A stretch of DNA of 64,000 bases from Serinus canaria. Its lineage: Eukaryota; Chordata; Aves; Passeriformes; Fringillidae. The notes below the pieces were generated by a model, which was not told the DNA's origin, did not search any database, and was given only the letters and a program-made list of their open reading frames with translations. Shown in pieces: positions 37,506-50,090 of the stretch; position 1 is the first letter of the stretch; each line of letters opens with the position of its first letter. The DNA is taken from contig NC_066314.1 in assembly GCF_022539315.1 (NCBI RefSeq), positions 52,575,180 through 52,639,179 of the forward strand, read 5' to 3'. The position numbers were made by a program, and so were the translations under genes.

Positions 37506-38702
37506 TGTTATAAATGATCAAATTTATAAAAAAATTTTTAAATTTATTAGATCGACAACCAAAAATAGAATGTTATAAAACTGCCACAGTCAAGACAGTG
37601 TCAATTCCGTGTTATGAACAAAAAAAGGTTACCCATTTTTTTTCCCAAAAGTCGTAGAATTACAAGTTTAACCAGTTCTGGCAGAGGAGTGCTTTTGTTA
37701 GCTGCTTGTTGTAATCACCTGTTAAGTATCAGGTCGTTAGCCATCTATGGTTGAGAATTCACTCTCTTGTATCGGCATCACCCTGCTTGTGGCCAGGTGG
37801 GAGGATGGCATCCCCCCCGAGATGGTAGAGGGGAGGAGACAAGGAGTTGATATGCAGATAAGTTTAGAGCTAAAATGCAATGGGGCAAGCCCCTATTCCA
37901 AACGCAATTAATAAATCCCTAAACCAGTGAGCCAGTATGGAATTCAGAGATCAAAGTGGTCTCCAGACATCAGGGGTGAGGTGAGAAGCTAGCAGAGACT
38001 CTGAAAAACCTTAATGGCCCCTCACCACAACTTCAGAAGATGTTGGTTAGAGCCAGGACCTGAGACTGCCAACTCAAAATCAGGATCCCGGGGGTGTATA
38101 CCCCCACCTGCTCTTGTGAGGCTGGACCCCCAGCTCTGCTCCCTGGTGGACAAAGCTGCATTTGCCTCCTCCTCTGAGTCACTCCAGGGAGCTGCTATGG
38201 TGAATTTGATGTTGGGTGAACTTGGGTCAGACTGATGTAGTGTCAGCGTCTACCCAGAGTGTCACACCAACTGCGCCAGGTAGCCAGCTTAAATACAGTT
38301 TGTTTTGCCTGGAGCAGAAATGACCTAAGATTTCTGTACGTTCCTACATATGTATAACGGGATCTATACAGATGCAGTCCTGTACAAAAGTCAGTCCATA
38401 GGCTTGGATGGCTGTCTGGGCCCCTCGAAATGGTCTTCCTTTCAGCTGTAGTCACAGCTTTTTGATGTAATCTCTCCCACGTGCTGTTTGGTGAATGTTC
38501 TGGACATGCTTGGGAAATGGTTGCTGATCACTCAGGAAAGACTCATTCACTCGTTAATGGCCATGATTTTATCTGGGCAAGTCCGGGAAATCTTTTGGAA
38601 ATGAAAAGCCCTGCTTCTGGCCATGGGGGTCAGAGGCATGGTTGGATCTTTATAATTTTTATACAATTTCCAAAGCATGAATTATCTACCTCATATACCA
38701 CA
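37506..38702 (-). mobile_element. Family B solo LTR (B3), minus strand, split by LTR A3
   Basis: The piece 37506-37609 is the reverse complement of the family B 3' end, including the complement of the polyadenylation signal and the TTGGCTGTGG-like stretch. The piece from about 38202 to 38702 continues the same reversed LTR to its 5' end, finishing ATACCACA. Family A copy A3 sits between the two pieces. Flanks gcaa and acaa match at 3 of 4 bases. Without the insertion the LTR is about 605 bp, close to the other copies. Confidence 0.85.
37610..38201 (+). mobile_element. Family A LTR (A3), inserted in B3, 3'-truncated
   Basis: The copy starts TGTTATGAAC and follows copies A1, A2 and A4 through the TTACCCATTTTTT, GTTGAGAATTC and CTGGTGGACAAAGCTGC blocks. 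It stops about 70 bp or more short of the family end: the AATAAA and terminal TTTCA are missing and reversed family B sequence resumes at about 38202. The right-hand target duplication is therefore lost, which suggests a deletion after insertion. Confidence 0.85.
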
Positions 38703-39647
38703 ACAACAAGAACAAATCAAACCTGCTCTAAAAGGATTTTGTTACTCTAATAAAATTAATATGCATATGAAGAATTTTGCAATCAGCTTTGCATAGCACT
38801 TAATATATGGTAAACACCACATAGATCTTTGTTATCTGGGTTATAGGATGGCGTTAGCTCCTTCACAGGAAAAACAAGATCTCAAAAGAGTGACAGACAG
38901 CCTGCAGCTTTAAATATCAACTCTGGAGAGCAGCTACTTCAGCAGAACAGATGCTTTTCTCCTGTGAAATTCCCCTGCACAGGAGATGCTTGGGTTCATG
39001 TATGCTTAACTGTTCCATCCTTCAGCACTTCCTTTCCCCAGAGTGAGGGAAAGTTGAGGAGAGCTCCAGTTCCAGCAAGGATGCAAATGCTGTTTTGAAT
39101 TACAAAAAGAAAAGTGAAGGACTCTCCCTGGGCAGTCTGACGTGTTATAAAAGCCTTTATTGTAGGTAAGTGTTTTGTGTCTTCCTCCAGTGAATAAGTA
39201 AATGAGAAGGTTCAACATGCTTTAGCAACTCAAAAGTCAGTTTCACTCCCAAACTTTGAGCAATCTTTTCTTCCAGCCCCTCTATAAAAACCCACAAAAC
39301 AACAGTAGGCAACAGGCTCCTAAATGTTTCTGTTGTAGTTACACTTCAGTGTAGGAGAGCTCTTGCCACCAGTGGCTTACTTTTTTAATGGGCGAGAAGA
39401 AAGCATGGAGTTCTTAGGACAAACCACAACAAACACAAGCTGAAAGCTGCTGGGGAAGCAGGATGAAGCAAACAGAGAAGGATTTCTCTGTGCCAGCATT
39501 TCCAAGCTGTTTCTTCCTGACCTAGTCCCATTGCTGCACACAGATATAAGGTTGGCTGTAGGGCTTGACGACTCCAAACAGATTTTTTCTTTACTCTTTT
39601 ACCAAGCCACACTTCAAAAGGTTAGAAAAACACCTTTGACATAGTCT
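38703..39647. other. Unique sequence between LTRs B3 and B4
   Basis: No gene or known repeat is recognised. This is the spacer between two family B LTRs in opposite orientation. Confidence 0.5.
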
Positions 39648-40280
39648 TGTAGTATATGATAGAGATAATCCATGCTTTGTAACTGTATAAAAATTATAAG
39701 ATCCAACCATGCCTCTGACCCCCATGGCCAGAAGCAGGGCCTTTTTTTTATTCAAAGATGTCCCGGACTTGCCCAGATAAAATCATGCCTATTAATGAAT
39801 GAATGAGTTCTTCTTGGGCCATAAGCAGCCATTTCCCAGGAATGTCCAGAACATTCAAGGAACTGCACCTGGGAGAGATTACATCAAGGACTGGCAACAT
39901 CCTGGCTACAATTGAAAAGAAGACTATTTCTTCTCAGGAGGAGCTCAGACAGCCATCCAAACCTATGGACTGACTTTTGTATGGGTCTGAATCTGTATAG
40001 TTCCCATTATACATATGAAAGGACATACAGAAATCTTAGGTCATTTCTGCTCCAGGCAGAATAAACTGCATATAAGCTGGCTACCTGGAGCAGTTGGTGT
40101 GACACTCTGGGGAGATGCTGACACTATGTCCGTCCAAACCAGGTTCACCCAGTGTCAAAGTCCGGGGTTGACGCTGTCTTGGCTGTGGTGGTTTTATAAT
40201 ATTCTATCTATTTGTCGATCTAATAAATTTATAATAATTTTTTTTTATAAATTTGGCTGCCGATTTGATCATTTACAGCA
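39648..40280 (+). mobile_element. Family B solo LTR (B4)
   Basis: This 633-bp block starts TGTAGTATATGA and ends ATTTACAGCA, with a TAATAAAT polyadenylation context near its 3' end. It is flanked by a perfect 4-bp duplication, gtct (39644-39647 and 40281-40284), typical of class I (ERV1) insertions. It is very similar to B3 on the opposite strand about 1 kb away. Confidence 0.88.
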
Positions 40281-40284
40281 GTCT

Positions 40285-41146
40285 ACTGCATGAAGGAAGA
40301 TATTATCATGATTAGTGTCCTTCCATTGTTGAAGTATGGGGGGACACACAGACGAAGATTGTGCCTCACAATGTAATGTACAATGGCTAAGAAATAATAA
40401 TGAATTCCAAAAAAAGATGGAGAAAAAATTACAGGACCAAACAATCTTTCAAATCTGGTAGTTAAAGATCGAGTAATATAGAATCAAAGGGAATTTGAAC
40501 TGCCCTGACCAACAACCAGGAACATAAGCCTGACCAGTAATACAAAAATAGCATATAAAATGAAAAATCTGTGCTAAGCCACAAAGCTCCAAAGCATTAT
40601 TTGGTTTTTCTGCTAAAGTATCATCCCAGTCTGCCAGACACATTCCTGCTTCTGTCTTTTTAAATAGGAAAAGAGAGGGACAAAACTGCCCAAACCTAAT
40701 GAAAGAGACTGATTAAAAAATTACAGAACCTACAGCAATTACAGATACATATGTGGAAAGGGTTCTTAGAAGGGAGATTTGTAGGACTTTGGCTCTGGGC
40801 TGCTCTTCATAGGAATCTACTCTTCTTCCTCTTCATACATCAGCACCAGCCTTATATATCAAACAAGTAGAAACGTGATGGCTATAAAACACTGGATTGT
40901 CTGAAGAAACCTTGGTATAATGAAATTTTGCATTAAAAATATGTTTTCACAGCTGTAAATTTTTCTATGCTACTTATTTTTATAAAATCTGTAACAGGTA
41001 CTTAAGAATACACAGCAAGTCAACAAAAATATTTTTTCTGTATGACTCAGCATTTGGAAAGCCAACAGAAGTCTTGGACCCAACACTGAGCCACTGGCAG
41101 CTTAGTGTCTGTCTTTCCCCCACCTATTTTTACCCCCCTACACTCT
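40285..41146. other. Unique sequence between LTRs B4 and A4
   Basis: No gene or repeat is recognised. Confidence 0.5.
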
Positions 41147-41795
41147 TGTTATGAGTAAAAAAAGTTACCCATTTTTTTTAAAGGTTGCAGAGTTCACAGT
41201 TGCCAGTTGCTGCCAGGGGGGAGTTCTAACTGTTCATTGTTGATAGTTTCATGTTGTAATTACCTGTTAATAGTCAGTCGTTAACTCCCTGTTGTTGAGA
41301 ATTCCCCTTTTTTGTCGAGAGCCACCCTCCCTGCTGCCATGAGGATGGGAACCCCTCCCCCCCCCAGCCTGCCCCCTGCCCCGGCCAGTGAAAGAGAGGG
41401 AACGACCTGACTAACGTGCAAATGAGGAAATTTTTCACCAAACCTAACAAAAACCCAACACAAAATTAAGAGATCAAAGTTATTTCTAGATGTGAGGAAC
41501 AGAATCCAGTGCCTGCTGAGACCCTTTTTACCTTTCACCATAACCTCAAAATACATCGGCCAGAAAGAGGACCCTGAATGTCAAACTACAGAAGAGGGAA
41601 TCTCCTAGTCCTCTCTTGGGGACAGAACCCCTAGCTCTGCCGGCAGCCCAGCAGACAAAGCTGCATTTTTTCTCCTCCTCTGCGCCACTCCTGGAAGCAG
41701 TGGCATGGGGGCAGCCCATCAATTCTTCCCACCCGAGCTGATTTTTAATAAAGGCATTGAAAAAGGAGAAAGATCTTCTGCCCTATATATTTCAT
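41147..41795 (+). mobile_element. Family A solo LTR (A4)
   Basis: This 649-bp block starts TGTTATGAGT, has AATAAA at 41747-41752 and ends CCCTATATATTTCA. It is the least disturbed reference copy for family A. The flanks (cactct before, ttctct after) share only CTCT, so the target duplication is not clear. Confidence 0.87.
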
Positions 41796-44700
41796 TCTCT
41801 CCGCATATGATTCATTACGACATCACTTCTAAATTCATTGGAACAGGATTGCTGATGCTGTGTTTGCTCACAGACCTCAAACTCTCTAGGCATCTCTAGT
41901 GTTCTGTGAAGGTCTCTGTTAAAAGCTTTTTAAAAGTATGACTAGATTAGATCTACCACTTTATTCCTCTTGGCTCTTTGGATGTTCAATATAAGCATTA
42001 GAGCTTTGAGTTTGATGGAACTGTGGCAATAAGAAAAGCAATAAGTAAAATTAATGACTAGTGAGTGGTCTACCTGAAGGAATATATTTATTCCTCATGA
42101 TCTTCATGCAAAACTGCAGTACATTTTTTTTTATTCCATGAAAAGATCTGTTGATAGTTCAAACATACCAATATTAAACCTCACAGAGAGGGGTACTTCA
42201 GATCCTTACTTGGTGTGACCTGTGAATACATTCTTTTCTGATTCCTAAAGCTACTGTAGTCCTAACAACAATCTTCCTTGAGGCTTTTTTCAAGTGCATT
42301 TGTGTGTAGAACAGAAAAGGAGACAGCTAAAGGAAAAGTTAATTATACACCAAGAGAGGAGAGAGAGGGAGAAGATAATCCATTAATACAGCTTATGCAA
42401 TTTCCAGATGTTTGTTAATGAAAAAAACACAGAAGGGATGAAATTAAGAGGAAAACTTAAATAAAAATATGAAAAAACCACATTCACATTCGTCTAAAGT
42501 TTGCTGCAGCTCAGAAACCCTTTGTGTGAACCTGGATTGATTTATGATTTCACATCAAAACCACTCTAGCCAGGGGATTTTGCATGGTTAGGTTGTGAGA
42601 CCAGATGATTCTCACTACTTACAGGGTTTATTCAATTCCCAGAACACAAAAGAAAAGCCAGAGGGTGCAAGCCTGCATGAGCTGACATAAAAGAGAAAAC
42701 AGTAAATCTCTGAAAAGAACAAGGGCCAAGTTTTACATAGCTCCAGTTGTGAACTAGGAATTTCCACATATTCTTTGCACACTAGTGATTCCTTTGAAAT
42801 TGCACTGTCTTCCCCTTCCCCCAGAGAGTCTGAAGTTACATGTATCTTGACTCTTCTCTAACTATATAACTTGGCTCTCTATCCTCATCAGCAGCTGTCC
42901 AATAAAGTTTCCAGATTTGGGATGGACGAAGAACTCTGAGCTCTAGTGCATGCCCCAAGTCATGTAAGGCAGAAGTGATCTTGCAGCTACACAGCTCCAT
43001 CCACACTCAGTAGGGCTGTCCTGGCTTGCACCAGGCTATTTTTAAATCACAGTATGCCATTTCCTCATGCTTTTCATTCTTCTATCTCTCTATTGCTTAG
43101 AAATGCTATTCTCATTTGTTTAAATGTCTGGAATCCCAAGGAGTTGTGATTTCCTTTCTCATCTATTTTGACTGCAGACTGCTGTTTCTTGATCGTGCAT
43201 CCCCTTTTCAACACACAGAATTTACAGTTCCCATAAGAAATATGCACTACCCTCTGACACTGGTTCATCTGCTTCCCAGTTCATTGAAACTGTGTCCAGA
43301 CAATGCCAAACTGTCCTGAGAATCCCACAGATGCTCCTTCCCAATGTTACTTGGCATGTATTTCCCTCACTGTAATTGTTCATTACAGTTTCAGATCTAC
43401 ACAGAGAGGACAGCAGTTACTAATCTGGATGTACTACATCCTTGCATTTATCATTTCAGGATGTTTCAGGATGTTTCTCTTCCCTTTGTGGAAGAGATAT
43501 AGAGGTTTTACTCAAAAATGTAGTCCATTTGGGTATCAAATTGACTGACAGTGAAAATAAGAAACCCACAAGTATGCCTCTGCAACTAAAAGTCCTTAAT
43601 TCTGATATACGGTCTCTTCTGTACAATTATTTCTCCTTGAGATCTGTATTTGTGCAGCTCATCTTGCAGTGATCTCTGGGAAATACTACAACTAGCACTC
43701 TGCCTAGAGGTTTGCAGACTGGCACGGGAGCTACCACTCAGTGGGATGTAAATCGCCAGCAAAAAGAAGGATGTATCCTCTAGTTGTTGCAAACAGCAAG
43801 GATCAGAGCTCTGAAACTCTTGCTACAGCTGCCATTGCCACTGCTGGTTTCCAAACCCGTGAGGAAGCTGTCTCCTAGGTGATTACTCCTACTCAGAAAT
43901 CACCATTATTTGCCATTGTCTCTCAAAGACTGAAATGGTTCTTGTCTGAATTTGGTCATATAAGTACCAACAGGAGATTTTTATTGTCTTCGATAACATT
44001 CTGGTTAATTCACTCTGATCTTTAAATTAAAAAGATGTGCTGACTTCCACATCTCAGCATTTGACTTTGACCAGTCCTGAGAAATGTTTGAGCAGATTTC
44101 AGGTTGTGACACTGGGTTTGCGGCCCCAGTGCTGGGATGGTCCCTGCAGATGCTGTAACCAATGAAGTGCAATACCATGCCCACTGTCAATGGCTTTTTG
44201 GACCTAGAGGGTCTAATGAGGAGTCATCCTGCAGTGTTTCCCTCCCATTTTAGATTTTAAAAAGTTATATAATTATGTAAAATCTTACGCATTTAAGAGT
44301 GGTTATTTTCAAAGCAGTTGCCGTTGTCAGTGAAAGAACATGAGAAGAGTAGAAATGACACAACACAACATTTCTTTGATAAGATTTTCTCAAAGCAATC
44401 TTTATCTCTGGTAGAAAGCTGAATGATGAATAATCCCAGCAGCACAGTGTTGTACACTAATCTCTGTTTTCAGGATATTAAGAAACCTATGCCAGCTCAT
44501 TACTTTCTCATCTGGAATGATCTTTAGAATAACATTTAAGTAGTTATTACTCTAGTTATTCCATGTAAAATTGCTGTTGATTCTCTTTCTGAGCTTGTAG
44601 AAAACACCACTTTTAAAAGACATTGTGTATAATAAAATATGTATAGTAAAATACATCTGGTGTTTCAAGACCAGCTTAATTCCTTCACCACTAACATGTT

Positions 44701-47700
44701 TAGGTTTAAGACTGCATGTTTGCAAAGCCCCGTGCTTTTCCCCAGTGCTCTCGTAGCTTATTAATGTCTTGCTCATTAAAAGTGACCAGCATCAGTACTT
44801 AAGGAAAAAAAAAATTAGGAGAAAAACCCAGATAGATAAATGCCCCATCAAAAATTACACTCTGTCATTCTCAACTTCCTTCACATTTTCTAAATCAGCA
44901 AATATACCCTTGCAGTAATAACTCCTCCTTGAATGTGGTACCAGCGCTATTATCAAAAATGTCAAGCCCAACTGATGACTTTAGGCAGTTGTGAAATACT
45001 GTTTTGAATTGTTCTTTTTCCTTTCTCAGCTACAAGAAAGGATATGACTGTATTCCAGCAGAATATAATGGGTTTGGGTACTCCAAGTCAGAAACCTCAA
45101 AGATATTGTCCACATCTAGAAAGCACTGAGCTCCCTGGGTAACAAGCTCTCTGTGGGATTCCCAGCTTGGGCACAGAGAAATATGAAAACTTCAGCAAGG
45201 GCACTATCTCCCACGTAGCAAGAGGTGACATCCTGGTGGGCTGATTGTACCTTGCAAGAACAGCACACATGACCTAGGATCACTTTCTTTCAGTATCCTC
45301 ACTCAACCCTGCGTGTCTTTTGTGAGCTCTCACAATTCACTGGACTTTCCGAGGGGCCTCTGTTATGTCCATTCATCTCTCTTTTTTGTCTTGTCTGACA
45401 AGTGCTTCTGCTGTGCTTCACTAGTACAACACTGTGATTTCAGTGTAAACCCTGTCTCTGAAGACCAGGCTGGTTCACTGCCGCCTTCTCCTTTACCCTA
45501 CTCTCTAACTCCCCGCTGCCAGCTTGCTCAATCACTGAACTTTCACCCGTGTTTTTGCCAAGTTAATGATTTCCCTATAGTCTAAATAGATGGGCATTTC
45601 TTCCTTGCTGAGTTCTTTTCCTTCTTGAGTTTCAGAAATGCACATAACTTTAAGCTACTCTCCAATTACAGCTAAGTTGTTCCCTAAGGCAATTAAGGTG
45701 AAACACTGCTTAGGAAGACTTTGCTAATGTTTCAAATTAGCAGCAGCTTTTGATACAGTTTTCAGTATTTTTCCATTAACAGTGCTAACCTCCCCACTCT
45801 CCCTGCAAACCTATTAAATCGATCTGATTCCCATGGATCTGATGGGAAGAATCCAGGATGCAATTTCTCCCAGTGGAGCTGAATTAAAACATTTGCAAGT
45901 AGAGGCTGATTCTCAGATCACCTCTGATCACTTATTGATCTCTTTCATTCAGTGCATTACAACCCAAAAACCTCTCTCCCCCTCGCCTTTAATCAGTGTA
46001 GATCATGTTGCAGCAGGGCTTTAATGGATTCTTGAGGATAGTTATAAAGTGTTTTACCCTTATGACTTGGCGGCTGTGTAATCAGTCCACTGGCTTGAAA
46101 TCCATCTGATTTTGTGGAATTTTTCTGAGGAGAACTGAAAGGAGGCCGACACTGACGGAATTACACTGCAGGAGGTAAGTCTGCTCACACCCATGTTATT
46201 TGCTACTCTGCAAATAACTTTGCATTCCTCTCTTCATATGCCTACCAGCGACAATGCACGATATGTAGAGAGAGAACAGCAATGGTCATCCACAGCTTTT
46301 CAAAAAGGCCTGGTTATCCATGTGGGCATAGCTTATTTCCAAGGCTTATTTCCAAGTTACACTGTTCAGTGCAGCATTCCCTTTGCACTATTTATACAGC
46401 CCTGAGCTCTCATTTCCTATTGACAGAGAATAAGGATGATCTTTGGGCAACCTAATTCTCTAAGATACAATCATGGTCCATATGATCTACCATTGCTTGA
46501 GTAATGCTGGCACCAAGCTAATCCCTAGCTGAATGACAAGGTCATTTTTGCTCAGCTAATGTATATTTTTTGAGAATAACTTCATGCATGGTTCTTGCAT
46601 GCAATTATTAGCCTGCGTATATATTTTTAAGATTTTTGGTAGATTTTAAAGCATATAAACATTAAGATATTGTGCAATTGTAAGTGTTTTTGCATGAAAT
46701 CTTTTGAGATAAATGAAGGTATGTGAAACTGTTCTCCATTGATCTGCTTGTGGAGAAGGATATATTAAAATGTCCAAGCTGGCCATTCAAGTACAGTGGC
46801 AGCTACTACATTTGGGATACTGGGGTCTAGAAGCATCTGAAGTTGGAAACAACTTAGTCTCACAGCATTCCCCTGATAAAATTTGAAAGAATCAACACTC
46901 TCTGGATTTTGTATTTATAGATAAAACCCTCACAAGCATTGTAAACATTCTGTATGAGGTCAGCAGGTATCCTAAATAGATAATTAGGCATAACAGGAGA
47001 GCTAGTGCAAGGAGAGCTCTGGTGTGCACGGTGGTGTTACCTCAAGCCTCTGGCCAGCACAGCATAGATATGCTGGTAGCTGCTGTTCCTGATGTACCTC
47101 ACAGTGTGGTTCCTGTTCCTGTCACAATCTGTCTTTAACAATAAGTGGTGTCACATGCAAGCAGCATCGTTTGAAACAAAGCTTAGTAACACCCATTGAG
47201 AAATTTTGAGCTAAGGCTACAGTTTTTGATAATTTTGTGGCCAAGTTTGTATACCCAGTTCAAAAGTCCTATGAGCCCAAATATTCCAAAAAACTTGATC
47301 GTTTTTCTCTAGGTCTTTTCTTCATATTATAGTAGAACTGTTCATGGCTGACAGCATTTTGGCACAGAAGTACCAAACTCAGTTGTAAAGCACATGTAAA
47401 GAACTATGACGTTCTCAAGGAAAACAATCCAACATAGAGCTCTTCCATGTAAAGCACCTTTTTTTCTCCCCAGAAGTCTATGATCTAACCTCATAACTCA
47501 GTTCAGAAGCCATGGAAAAGACCCATAAAACTTTACACAAACAGACCAAGGCACAGGACAAAAAACCCATAATACACTGGGGAAATGAAAAGAACTGATT
47601 GTCTTTCTCAGGAAAAATGGAAATGGTTATGTGTACTACAGATAAAATAGTTTGGGGGAAACCATTCTCTGCAGATCTGCTTGTGATTAATTCTGCAGGA

Positions 47701-48803
47701 TTTATTGTCCACATTACAAGTATTTCTGCTACCAATTAACATCAAGAAAAATCTACAGACAGCAAAATTACTGCTGTGTATGGGTGCAGAACCTGTCACT
47801 GCCTTGGCAACCTGCAGATCCAGCACTCTAGGACAAATGTGTCCTTCTGCCTTGCCTTGGGTTTCCTGAGTGAAGGTAAGAAGTGCATGAAAGATATAAG
47901 AACCAATGCCATGCTGCTGTTTAATTTGAAGCTTGTTGTATGTCCAGCCTACCCTCAGCCATGGAATGGTATTGTACTGCACTGAGGGCTGGATGCTGAA
48001 TTCACACCAGGTGAAAGACATACAGTTCTGCTACAAATTGTTCTAAAAAACAACTTCTAGGCATGGAATTATAGATAAATTCATTAGAATGGGTTCTAGG
48101 CTTTCTCTTAAAGGCTATATGAGTCCTGAGAGAAGTCACACTTATGTTGAAAACTAAAATTTGTTAGGTATTATTTTCAGTCATCTTTACTCTTTTGAAA
48201 TACCCAAACAATAAATAGCTGACCTTGCTTTGTGTAGAGACCTCCTGAAGTCCTCTCTGACTTGAATCCTCATGTGATCCTGTAATTGAGAATTACTTGA
48301 GAACTCGAAGTTCTTAAATTCAGCTTAACAAGTTTGATTAAGCCTCACGTCTACTTTAAAAGCATTCAGGTCTGTCTGTCCTACTTCAAAGTGCACAAAT
48401 GAATGCTCAGCAGTAGGCTACACTTGTAACAGCTACTGACAAGGCAGCACTGAAAGAGGTAGCACTCCTTCTTTTGCTGCTTTTGAAGCTGCCAGAAATG
48501 ATGCTCCTAAATATTCAGATGTTTCATCCATTCTGCAGAACCTCCCTAAGCCCACCTGGTGGCAACATGAAATTCCTCTTGGCACACATTTCCCCTTCCA
48601 CTTATGAGTCTTTAAACCATCCTTGCAAATGGCCCTGCTGAATGCTTCCTGTGGACCCACAAACTGCTACTCTCATTCCCCAGGAGAAAGAAAAGCAGAA
48701 GTAAAAACAAAATAAGAAAGAAGAAATGGCCTTCAGAAAATTACCTGTGTTCCTGAATCTGATACCTGGCTTTTAGACACAAGTTTCAAAGATAAAAAAT
48801 GTT
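41796..48803. other. Unique non-coding DNA
   Basis: About 7 kb of AT-rich sequence with no recognisable gene or interspersed repeat. A perfect 13-bp tandem duplication (GCTTATTTCCAAG) is at 46331-46356. The longest open frame, 137 codons on the minus strand at 47608-48021, overlaps a plus-strand frame and shows no domain. Confidence 0.55.
46331..46356. repeat. Perfect 13-bp tandem duplication
   Basis: GCTTATTTCCAAG occurs twice head to tail with no mismatch. Confidence 0.92.
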
Positions 48804-48809
48804 AGGAAA

Positions 48810-49188
48810 TGTCGTCTTGTTCACAGGGGTTCCAGGATGAGGGAAGAGATGAGAAAGTTGACTCCATGTATCAGAAGGCTTGATTTATTATATGATAGGT
48901 AATATATTAAAACTATACTAAAATAATAGAAGAAAGGATTTCACTACAAGGCTAAGCTAAGAATAGAATAGGAATGTGAAAACAAAGGTCTTCTCAGACC
49001 GAGACCGGCCGGACAGGTGATCTTGGCTCTTAATTGGAAACAACCTGATGAGGCCAATCAGAGATTTCCCCTGTTGCATTCCACAGCAGCAGATAAGAAT
49101 TGTTAACAGTTTGTTCCTGAGGCCTCTCAGTTTCTCAGGAAGGGAAAAATCCTAAGGAAAGGATTTTTCATAAAACATGTCGGTGACA
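48810..49188 (-). repeat. 3' LTR of the ERVK-like element
   Basis: This is a 379-bp LTR; on the minus strand it begins TGTCACCGACATG. The AATAAA signal is the complement of 48884-48889. It matches the other LTR throughout, with small indels near the polyadenylation signal and an 8-base-scale difference near 49021-49030. Confidence 0.92.
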
Positions 49189-49205
49189 TCTCACCCTTTT
49201 TATTT
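49189..49205 (-). promoter_or_regulatory. Polypurine tract
   Basis: On the minus strand the bases just upstream of the 3' LTR read AAATAAAAAGGGTGAGA, an almost pure purine run. That is the expected plus-strand primer for reverse transcription. Confidence 0.75.
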
Positions 49206-49424
49206 TAAAGAAATTAAAAAGAAAAATGTTTGCAATTTCATCTGCTGGACCAAGCAGAGGAAAGAACAAGCACCTGAGAGGCTACGTCTTGCCAATCAAA
49301 ACATCAATCAAATGCTGGTGTGGAACCATCAGGGAAATTCTTCACCTGCAAAACACCAAATTCCCATCACATCACCAAAACAATCTTAAAATAGAAGAAA
49401 ATGCAAAAACAGTACAAGGGAAGT

Positions 49425-49558
49425 TCATTGCTTCAAGTCCAAACAGCTGAGTTTCAGGAAAAAGTCCAAACTGAAGATGTTCCTGTTTGACATTGCTGAA
49501 AGTCCCTTTTTGTCCTGAAACAGGCTTGCAAAAATTTTTGAGCTGCTAGCTCTTTCAA

Positions 49559-49589
<31 letters not shown>

Positions 49590-50090
49590 GAAAGAGCAGC
49601 AGCAGAGAGGGGCCACTGAGGCCCTTGCAGGGGGCCCTGCACCCCGTGGAAGGAACAGGGACCCCAGACCTGGCTCACAGAACAAAGGCCCTGGTCCTGA
49701 CGGGGGAAACAACGCCCCCAAACCCAACAGGCACTGGCCGAGCGGAGGCCCTGGCCCAGGGAACCGAGCCAAACGGCCCAGACCCGGCCCGCGGAGCGGG
49801 CTCTGTGTTCTCTCAACCCGGCACACTGCTGCCGATACCTGGGCAGCACGAGCGACCGAACGCTTCATCCCTGCTGAACCGGTGCAGACCAGCAGCTGGG
49901 GAAGAAAAGCCTTCCCAGGGATCAACACCCCAGATCTGGGGGTGCTTTGTCCCCACAGCAAATGAGCGATGCTCACTTTCCACTGTGTCTCCTGCCTCTG
50001 CAACGCAAATGCAAAAGATGTTCCCTCTTTCTGCCCCTCGGTACCACCCCCTGTGGGCTGGGGACCGGAGGCAGAAGCCTCAGGAGCCAC
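49425..50090 (-). other. Overlapping downstream open frame in the element
   Basis: A second open frame of 221 codons on the same strand overlaps the end of the gag-like frame by 11 bases in another phase. It runs through the oligo(A) tract as a lysine run. It is GC-rich and low in complexity, and a plus-strand frame of 187 codons covers much of the same DNA, so it may be open by composition alone. It could also be the frame-shifted remains of the gag 3' part. I do not assign a product. Confidence 0.25.
49562..49589 (-). repeat. Internal oligo(A) tract (28 A in element sense)
   Basis: A run of 28 T on the plus strand is 28 A in element sense. It divides a GC-rich, CpG-containing segment (49590-50900) from an AT-rich segment (49206-49560). 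It may be a simple homopolymer expansion or the tail of an RNA captured during reverse transcription. Confidence 0.9.

Noticed and set aside
47608..48021. 137-codon minus-strand open frame
   Set aside because: No recognisable domain or composition signal, and it overlaps opposite-strand frames; likely chance in unique DNA.
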